Origin: Drosophila miranda
Taxonomy: Eukaryota; Arthropoda; Insecta; Diptera; Drosophilidae
Length of the DNA: 64,000 bases
Assembly (NCBI RefSeq): GCF_003369915.1
Contig: NC_046674.1
Coordinates: 2,976,001-3,040,000 of the forward strand
Reading direction: 5' to 3'
The notes beneath the pieces were generated by a model, which saw only the letters and a program-made list of their open reading frames with translations, was not told the origin of the DNA and searched no databases. Position numbers and translations under genes: made by a program. Below are positions 56,001-64,000 of this stretch, in pieces; the stretch's first letter is position 1; each line of letters opens with the position of its first letter.

Positions 56001-56454
56001 ACACCTCGAGTACGCATGCGCGAAGGCAGCCGGAGCAACGGCGGCCATTAGCAGGATGGTGGCCAACACAGGAGGTCGACGACCTTCATAGTCCTACATG
56101 GATCAGTCGTGTGAGCACCAGCAATGAGGCGCCGTCATACATCAGAGACAGCTGAGGCGCATACAGACGCTGTGCCCTCAGGGTTGCATGCTGGTCGAAC
56201 GGCTAAGCGGCAGAACGGCATGACGGTTCACGATGGGACAAAGCCGAGAAGGGAAGATGGACGAAAAGAGACGAGCCCAGGAGTAAACGCAGACACCCTC
56301 ACCGAACGGATGATAGCCGACGAGCAGACGTGGCACGTGGCTGCCAATATGGCAGCAAGCGTCATCAAGGAGCCGAGCCAAGGAGCGAAGCCGGGAAGAC
56401 CCCACACTCCGCACCATGAAGTAATACCTTCCCCACAACATCCCGTTATTTACG
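53045..56454 (+). mobile_element. Degenerate LOA-type LINE in unit 2, with nested LINE
   Basis: Longest LINE version in the array. Gag N-terminal frame from ATG 53,167 to 53,460 (a one-base loss upstream breaks the longer frame seen in other units). Second gag part about 53,684-54,139: VEVLDVDELTTGDEILEAIS, then frameshifted zinc-knuckle residues (YYYCYKCMA, PPKCLQC). The start of ORF2 is legible at about 54,150 (LQLNLNHCRTAQDLLTHTVL), typical of LOA/R1 endonucleases, followed by GDFNAWATTWA at 54,416 and IIDLTFAST. Interrupted by the second LINE at 54,862-55,807. The tail resumes HLEYACAKAAGATAAISRM near 56,010. Confidence 0.72.
54862..55807 (+). mobile_element. Nested LINE reverse-transcriptase fragment, unit 2
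   Basis: Same truncated insert as in unit 1 but with the complete TLFINDLPSVLTYSRVLMYA segment. The catalytic YADD is YAGD and a stop follows, so it is inactive. Ends in (TTTGTA)n. Confidence 0.7.
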
Positions 56455-57105
56455 TTCGACATGTAATAAGTAATGTCACATCTGCTCAACTACGTAAGGG
56501 AGCGCGACTGCGCCACTGCGCCGCCATGTAGATGACTACGACATGTCCATGTAGCTGCACAGCGCCGCTCCAAGCATTTGCTACATTTTGGAAGTGTTGC
56601 GGCCGCCCTTTTTCGGAATATTTTACCTGTAAAATGTATATGTAAAATTGTAAATGAATATCTTACATATTCGTCACTTGCCATACTTTTGGTGGGACAG
56701 AACTTTATAATTCAGAAAAACCATCCAAATTATCCATAAAAGGCGTTTATTTAAGGGTGGATTCTGGGCGAAAGACAGATGGAATCATCTGTCATGTGTT
56801 GACAGGAAAGGTAAACACTTTTCTAGGAAAAAAATTAACTTAATGTTAATCCGCTTACGTTGAACATCGATGGGTCGATGGATCGATGGATCGATGGATC
56901 GATGGATCGCCTACACATTCTGGAGAACGAAGAAGCTTATAAAAATGTGGACAAGTTTAGATAAAATATTGAATGGCACACGCTTTTCGCATCTTCAAAA
57001 AATAAAACAAAACCTTGCCTCTGATTTTACAATCTGATTAATTTCAGCAAGTAACATAATCATTTTAACAAATCAAGCGAAAGGCCAATCATCTTTTACA
57101 TCTCT

Positions 57106-57882
57106 TTATAATGTGCCTGCTGATGGACTCTTCTTCGGTTTGCCTTTGGGACCAGCCACGTAAGAGGCATTTGGCACACGGACCTGCTTGCGGTCCGAAA
57201 ACTCCTCGCCCATCGATGGAACGCTGCGCATATAGCCGAGCGAGGCAATGTGGAGAGCCTCGTCGGTCTCGGCGGTTGGCGGGCGGTTGGTCTGGGCCGT
57301 CAACTGCTGGTAGCACGGGTGGCTGGGATCAAGGACCGGCTCTGGGTCGATCCTGTACCCGCCGTCATTGGGCTCGGCGTGGGCCAAGGAGTGCGAGCTG
57401 GGTTGCTCTGGGTCCAGTAGCTGGTGCTCTTCCTCCATCACGCTGTCGCGCGTGGCCCGAGTCGGGCCGGTCTCGTCCACGCCAGAGCTTGGCTCGGACG
57501 TGCAGGTCGGCTCTGAGGGGAACATATCACCGAACTCCTCGGCAATCAGGCGACGGGCCAGCGGTACCGAGAAGTACTCCTTGTAGTGCAGCTTGCGGCG
57601 ACGCTCGAACTCAATGCGCCGCAACTTCTCCTCCTCATCGGAGTCCTGCTCCATGCCAAAGCAGGGCGTCGCCGACTGCGAGGTTATGCGCAGTTTCTCC
57701 ATCAGTTCGGCGGTGTCCAGCTTCTTTGGCAAGTCATCCTCGAACACGAACGGGGTTTTCGGCTCGTCAATGATCATGTGTCCGTAGGTTTTGCCTTCCG
57801 GATGGAAGGTCGCCAGCACGTTTAGCTCGTCGAACTTGGCCGTCTTCTGGCCTGCTAGCTTCCGCGGTGCCTCGTTGCTGCC
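57106..57882 (-). pseudogene. PP1 inhibitor-2 homologue, unit 3 (start lost)
   Basis: Shares the 61-bp deletion of the 5' end, so it has no ATG before HMIIDEP (57,777; 223 aa if used). Because of a small indel at about 57,976 the frame stays open much further upstream than in units 2 and 4 but contains no methionine codon there. It keeps EKLRITS like unit 1, has the shortened linker (EQDSDEEEKLRR) and LHYKE like unit 1. It thus looks intermediate between unit 1 and units 2/4. Confidence 0.75.
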
Positions 57883-58109
57883 GCTTGTGAAATAAATTGT
57901 TATTGTGCTATCTGATATTCTGTATTGTTTCGCTACGAGTGCTGCTTTACAACTGCTTGTTCTACTCGAATAGGCGAATACTGGAAGATGACAGGACAAC
58001 AACGGCTTGCTGCCTTTCTTCCTTTTTTCTTTCTTAAATTTCGAGTAATTTCTGGAATTTTGACTTTGTTTTCCAAACAAACTTCACAATTTCCACATAT
58101 CTCAGCCTC

Positions 58110-61061
58110 GACTTACAGGTTTCTGCCTTGGGAAGTGCTTTTCAGAGTTTTCCCTTAGAATCCCAGCGCATCCCAGCGCAATATTGGACGACCTATTCCA
58201 CCAGATGAGCGAAAAGGGACAAGGGTCGATCAACATGACCACCAAGAAGATTATGTCGCCCATGAAGGAGCTGCAACTGGAGGTCAGGTCCTTGTTGAAG
58301 AAGAAAAGGCAGCTACGGGGGAATGCCAATGCCACTGGCACACCGCAGGACCCCCACCCAGACCCCACAAAACCCAGAGTGGCCAAGGGACTCAGACAAC
58401 ACCAGGACTCCGCAGGAACGGGCCAACACCCCGGGACAAGGAGGACGGCGTGCACGGTAAGCACAAACTACCGACGCCAGCCGACAAGAGGCGCCCAAGA
58501 AGCCGTCGAGCAGCGCGCGAAGCACTGAACCCGCACAGAAGTGGAACGAGATCAGAGGACGACGAAGAGGGCGAAGAGGACGCAGTACATACGCGGACAT
58601 CCTGGCAGCACCAACGCTCCAGGGCCTGAAGAGCCAGGACTAGGGCATAGGGAAGACTGCCTCGGGCGAACTTCTCCTCAGGATGCAACAACCGTCTGAT
58701 CTTGCCTGGACTTGACCTCTGACCCAGGAGCATTAGAAGGCAAACCAGGCAGTGCTATCTCCCCTAGCAGTCGTGAAGCCCATCCAGAAGACAGTGGCGG
58801 TCGAAGTGCTCGATGTAGACGAGCTCACGACAGGCGATGAGATACTGGAGGCGATATCTGCAGCAATCGGCTGCGACTTGGGGCAAGTACCGAGCAGCAC
58901 CGGGGATGCGAAGAGTGTATGGTGCCCCGCAGGTGGCCACACTGAACCTCCAGCCCGCCCTCGCCCAGAAGCTCCTGGGTTGTGTGCCGCATGCGACGAC
59001 GTATTATGCCGATTACTACTACTGCTACAAGTGTATGGCCTAAGGACAGGAACAGGCTGTGGAGAGGCCCCTCTCCACATGCAGAACCAATGCAAAACCC
59101 CCCCAAGTGCCTTCAGTGCGTGGGCAACAACGGAGACACTCGCTCAACAGCTCCCTTGGTCCTCAGCCGCAGCCGTCCAGAGAACAAGACGGCCCTTTCC
59201 CAGCTGATTGATGGGTAAGCTACTCCAGCTTAACCTCAACCACTGCCGTACCGCCCAGGACTTGCTGACACACACGGTTCTGAAGCAGCAGATCAACGTA
59301 GCGCTGCTCAGTGGGCCCTACAAGGGGACAAATCTGCGGAAGCGATCACATAGAGCATCCAGGGTGGGCTATATGTATATTTGGTAGTCACATATTTGTA
59401 TAGCTACTACATAGGGCCTCGCTTCACGCAGCACGAATATCAGGCGATCATCAGAGATCACAGATCCCCGGTTTCTTCGGGAGTACCACAGGGCAGCCAC
59501 CTAGACCCCTTACCCATCACACTGTTTATCAATGACTTGCCTTCGGTATTAACATACTCTCGAGTACTTATGTATGCGGGTGATGCTAAGCTCTGTGTCT
59601 AGTATAAGGACATTTCATTACATTCCCGCTTGCAATCCGATCTCAACAACTTTCAGTCGTAGTATTTTGCATACTTGTTACACCTCAATGCCTCAAAATG
59701 CAAAGCTATGTCATTTCACCGTTCTAGCCCCTTGTTGGCTCCCAATACCCTATGTGGTGCTTCTCTTGGGACAATTACCCTGGTGGATGATCTTGGTGTT
59801 ATGTTAGACGCCAAGCTAAAGTTTTCTGAGCACATTTCTACCATGGTAAATAAGGCCATGCGCGTGCTTGGGTTTATTAAGAGGTGGTCAAAGGAATTTG
59901 ACGACCCCTTTATAACAAATACTCACTACACGTCGCTAGTTCCTGTGTATGGTGCCCGCAGTACAAAGTACACCAGGACCGTATAGAATCAGTACAGAAA
60001 AGCTTTTTACTCTTTGCTCTGCGGGGCCTTAACTGGGATGCGGGTGGGAGACTCCCATCTTACTCTAGTAGACTGCCATTAGTTAACGTCCCATCCTTAG
60101 TTGACCGTAGAAAAATGCTTGGTGTGACTTTTGTGCACAACTTGATCAGGGTTGACACAGACAGCCCTGTTGGGATCTGTTCCTATTAGACTCACTGGAA
60201 GTTTGATACCGTTTTTCCTTCCACTTTGTATATCGAATTATTCCTTGCATAAACCGTTTAGGGTCTTATGCTCGGATTATAATTCCGTCTACCAAATTAT
60301 TTCCACCACTGATTCTCTTCCTCTTATTAAGTTACTAAACCTCACACACCTTTCCAGTAATTATTAATTGTAGTGGTATTTGTATTTGTATTTGCATTTG
60401 TATTTGTATTTGTACGGGTTCGGTTCGGCCCCTCGGTCGGTTGGCCGGGAGGAGGGCTGCGTTTTGCCTGGCATCCGCGCGTAAGAGCCTTCCGCTGGTG
60501 TCACTCGGGCCACTTGACGGTGCAGTAATTGCATCGCCTCTTGTAAGATCCAGTCATTGCCTGTCAACGTCCCAGATAGTGCTAGACCAGAGGCCTACTT
60601 TCAAGGCACACCTCGAGTACGCATGCGCGAAGACAGCCGGAGCAACGGCGGCCATTAGCAGGATGGTGGCCAACACAGGAGGTCGACGACCTTCATAGTC
60701 CTACATGGATCAGTCGTGTGAGCACCAGCAATGAGGCGCCGTCATACATCAGAGACAGCTGAGGCGCATACAGACGCTGTGCCCTCAGGGTTGCATGCTG
60801 GTCGAACGGCTAAGCGGCAGAACGGCATGACGGTTCACGATGGGACAAAGCCGAGAAGGGAAGATGGACGAAAAGAGACGAGCCCAGGAGTAAACGCAGA
60901 CACCCTCACCGAACGGATGATAGCCGACGAGCAGACGTGGCACGTGGCTGCCAATATGGCAGCAAGCGTCATCAAGGAGCCGAGCCAAGGAGCGAAGCCG
61001 GGAAGACCCCACACTCCGCACCACGAAGTAATACCTTCCCCACAACATCCCGTTATTTACG
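58110..61061 (+). mobile_element. Degenerate LOA-type LINE in unit 3, with nested LINE
   Basis: Gag N-terminal frame from ATG 58,205 to 58,528, second gag part about 58,752-59,207, and the ORF2 start at about 59,218. The endonuclease core is deleted: TCCCCGGT at 59,472 jumps straight to TTCTTCGGGAGTACC of the nested reverse transcriptase. LOA tail from about 60,415. Confidence 0.7.
59470..60413 (+). mobile_element. Nested LINE reverse-transcriptase fragment, unit 3
   Basis: As in unit 2 (YAGD then stop), with one additional in-frame stop (TCGTAGTATTTT at about 59,657). Ends in (TTTGTA)n. Confidence 0.68.
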
Positions 61062-61696
61062 TTCGACATGTAATAAGTAATGTCACATCTGCTCAACTAC
61101 ATAAGGGAGCGCCACTGCGCCGCCATGTAGATGACTACGACATGTCCATGTAGCTGCACAGCGCCGCTCCAAGCATTTGCTACATTTTGGAAGTGTTGCG
61201 GCCGCCCTTTTTCGGAATATTTTACCTGTAAAATGTATATGTAAAATTGTAAATGAATATCTAACATATTCGTCACTTGCCATACTTTTGGTGGGACAGA
61301 ACTTTATAATTCAGAAAAACCATCCAAATTATCCATAAAAGGCGTTTATTTAAGGGTGGATTCTGGGCGAAAGACAGATGGAATCATCTGTCATGTGTTG
61401 ACAGGAAAGTTAAACACTTTTCTAGGAAAAAAATTAACTTAATGTTAATCCGCTTACGTTGAACATCGATGGGTCGATGGATCGATGGATCGATGGATCG
61501 CCTACACATTCTGGAGAACGAAGAAGCTTATAAAAATGTGGATAAGTTTAGATAAAATATTGAATGGCACACGCTTTTCGCATCTTCAAAAAATAAAACA
61601 AAACCTTGCCTCTGATTTTACAATCTGATTAATTTCAGCAAGTAACATAATCATTTTAACAAATCAAGCGAAAGGCCAATCATCTTTGACATCTCT

Positions 61697-62452
61697 TTAT
61701 AATGTGCCTGCTGATGGACTCTTCTTCGGTTTGCCTTTGGGACCAGCCACGTAAGAGGCATTTGGCACACGGACCTGCTTGCCGTCCGAAAACTCCTCGC
61801 TCATCGATGGAACGCTGCGCATATAGCCGAGCGAGGCAATGTGGAGAGCCTCGTCGGTCTCGGCGGTTGGCGGGCGGTTGGTCTGGGCCGTCAACTGCTG
61901 GTAGCACGGACGGCTGGGATCAAGGACCGGCTCTGGGTCGATCCTGTACCCGCCGTCATTGGACTCGGCGTGGGCCAAGGAGTGCGAGCTGGGTTGCTCT
62001 GGGTCCAGTAGCTGGTGCTCTTCCTCCATCACGCTGTCGCGCGTGGCCCGAGTCGGGCCGGGCTCGTCCACGCCAGAACTTGGCTCGGACGTGCAGGTCG
62101 GCTCTGAGGGGAACATATCACCGAACTCCTCGGCAATCAGGCGACGAGCCAGCGGTACCGAGAAGTACTCATTGTAGTGCAGCTTGCGGCGACGCTCGAA
62201 CTCAATGCGTCGCACCTTCTCCTCATCGGAGTCCTGCTCCTTGCCAAAGCAGGGCGTCGCCGACTGCGCCATCAGTTCGGCGGTGTCCAGCTTCTTTGGC
62301 AAGTCATCCTCGAACACGAACGGGGTCTTCGGCTCGTCAATGATCATGTGTCCGTAGGTTTTGCCTTCCGGATGGAAGGTCGCCAGCACGTTTAGCTCGT
62401 CGAACTTGGCCGTCTTCTGGCCTGCTAGCTTCCGCGGTGCCTCGTTGCTGCC
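61697..62452 (-). pseudogene. PP1 inhibitor-2 homologue, unit 4 (start lost)
   Basis: Closest to unit 2: same 61-bp 5' deletion, same absence of EKLRITS, LHYNE helix, and a linker one Glu shorter (EQDSDEEK). First in-frame ATG at 62,347 (216 aa). Substitutions include Pro for Thr in VDEPGP and Ser for Gly in PSMSEEF. Confidence 0.75.
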
Positions 62453-62679
62453 GCTTGTGAAATAAATTGTTATTGTGCTATCTGATATTCTGTATTGTTT
62501 CGCTACGAGTGCTGCTTTACAACTGCTTGTTCTACTCGAATAGGCGACCTACTGGAAGGTGACAGGACAACAACGGCTTGCTGCCTTTCTTCCTTTTTTC
62601 TTTCTTAAATTTCGAGTAATTTCTGGAATTTTGACTTTGTTTTCCAAACAAACTTCACAATTTCCACATATCTCAGCCT

Positions 62680-64000
62680 CGACTTACAGGTTTCTGCCTT
62701 GGGAAGTGCTTTTCAGAGTTTTCCCTTAGAATCCCAACTCATCCCAGCGCAATACTGGACGACCTTTTCCACCAGATGAGCGAAAAGGGACAAGGGTCGA
62801 TCAACATGACCACCAAGAAGATTATGTCGCCCATGAAGGAGCTGCAACTGGAGGTCAGGTCCTTGTTGAAGAAGAAAAGGCAGCTACGGGGGAATGCCAA
62901 TGCCACTGGCACACCGCAGGACCCCCACCCAGACCCCACAAAACCCAGAGTGGCCAAGGGACTCAGACAACACCAGGACTCCGCAGGAACGGGCCAACAC
63001 CCCGGGACAAGGAGGACGGCGTGCACGGTAAGCACAAACTACCGACGCCAGCCGACAAGAGGCGACCAAGAAGCCGTCGAGCAGCGCGCGAAGCACTGAA
63101 CCCGCACAGAAGTGGAACGAGATCAGAGGACGACGAAGGGGGCGAAGAGGACGCAGTGCATGCGCGGACATCCTGGCAGCACCAACGCTCCAGGGCCTGA
63201 AGTGCCAGGACTAGGGCATAGGGAAGACTGCCTCGGGCGAACTTCTCCTCAGGATGCAACAACCGTCTGATCCTGCCTGGACTTGACCTCTGACCCAGGA
63301 GCCTTAGAAGGCAAACCAGGCAGTGCTATCTCCCCTAGCAGTCGTGAAGCCCATCCAGAAGACAGTGGCGGTCGAAGTGCTCGATGTAGACGAGCTCACG
63401 ACAGGCGATGAGATACTGGAGGCGATATCTGCAGCAATCGGCTGCGACTTGGGGCAAGTACCGAGCAGCACCGGGGATGCGAAGAGTGTATGGTGCCCCG
63501 CAGGTGGCCACACTGAACCTCCAGCCCGCCCTCGCCCAGAAGCTCCTGGGTTGTGTGCCGCATGCGACGACGTATTATGCCGATTACTACTACTGCTACA
63601 AGTGTATGGCCTAAGGACAGGAACAGGCTGTGGAGAGGCCCCTCTCCACATGCAGAACCAATGCAAAACCCCCCCAAGTGCCTTCAGTGCGTGGGCAACA
63701 ACGGAGACACTCGCTCAACAGCTCCCTTGGTCCTCAGCCGCAGCCGTCCAGAGAACAAGACGGCCCTTTCCCAGCTGATTGATGGGTAAGCTACTCCAGC
63801 TTAACCTCAACCACTGCCGTACCGCCCAGGACTTGCTGACACACACGGTTCTGAAGCAGCAGATCAACGTAGCGCTGCTCAGTGGGCCCTACAAGGGGAC
63901 AAATCTGTGGAAGCGATCACATAGAGCATCCAGGGTGGGCTATATGTATATTTGGTAGTCACATATTTGTATAGCTACTACATAGGGCCTCGCTTCACGC
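62680..64000 (+). mobile_element. Degenerate LOA-type LINE in unit 4 (cut by window end)
   Basis: Gag N-terminal frame from ATG 62,776 to 63,099, second gag part about 63,323-63,778 with the frameshifted zinc knuckles, and the ORF2 start near 63,790. The window ends just before the GDFNAW motif would appear. Confidence 0.7.

Larger units (their letters stand above)
51389..56454. repeat. Tandem array unit 2 (5,066 bp)
   Basis: The most complete unit: it keeps the gag region that unit 1 lost and the endonuclease region that unit 3 lost. Confidence 0.92.
56455..61061. repeat. Tandem array unit 3 (4,607 bp)
   Basis: Differs from unit 2 chiefly by a 461-bp deletion in the LINE (joined at about 59,471) and in the I-2 linker. 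Confidence 0.92.
61062..64000. repeat. Tandem array unit 4 (partial, runs off the window)
   Basis: 2,939 bp of a fourth unit; it stops in the start of the LINE endonuclease. It lacks a CCACTGCG repeat copy at its left edge present in units 1-3. The array very probably continues beyond the window. Confidence 0.9.

Noticed and set aside
1-64000. tRNA, rRNA or CRISPR features
   Set aside because: No cloverleaf with A/B boxes, no rRNA core motif, and the tandem arrays are micro- and minisatellites without spacers.

Overview
The window is euchromatic DNA from an insect, almost certainly a Drosophila of the obscura group (D. pseudoobscura, D. persimilis, D. miranda or a close relative). The evidence is short introns with fly-type splice sites, dense microsatellites, many DINE-1/INE-1 (Helentron) copies starting TATACCCGATACTC, and a LOA-type LINE like those known from obscura flies. 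The species call rests on recalled sequence types, not on a search.

Layout. (1) 1-22,780 and 33,060-36,810: four copies (A-D) of a gene for an E2 ubiquitin-conjugating enzyme. A is on the plus strand; B, C and D are on the minus strand. All lie against DINE-1 pieces. On the far side of the E2 promoter, copies B and C carry a non-coding leader exon with a perfect splice donor; B and D carry a second exon with a 42-codon ORF. This looks like an unannotated divergent two-exon gene broken up by DINE-1. (2) 1,885-16,225 is single-copy sequence rich in simple repeats. It holds one ordinary gene, a three-exon secreted chymotrypsin-like serine protease (10,134-11,098, minus), and is bracketed by E2 copies A and B in inverted orientation. 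(3) 22,942-33,060 is repeat-rich DNA without a supportable gene. (4) 36,809-44,267 holds a 1.1-kb duplication, copies 6.0 kb apart, of a frameshifted FG-nucleoporin fragment resembling the Nup214 C-terminus. Between the copies lie about 3.6 kb of unique DNA and a nearly complete 1.1-kb DINE-1. (5) 47,081-64,000 is a head-to-tail tandem array of 4.3-5.1-kb units that runs off the window. Each unit joins a protein phosphatase 1 inhibitor-2 (I-2) homologue (minus strand) to a dead LOA-type LINE (plus strand) that itself contains a piece of a second LINE. Only the first unit keeps the I-2 start codon and the KGILK PP1-docking motif; the other three share a 61-bp deletion that removes both.

Three unrelated families (ubiquitin E2, FG-nucleoporin, PP1 inhibitor-2) are multiplied here, each next to transposons. 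All three touch the cell cycle, nuclear transport or chromosome segregation. The amplification of such genes on the young sex chromosomes of obscura flies makes sex-chromosome conflict a reasonable hypothesis, but it is inference. No tRNA, rRNA or CRISPR array was seen.
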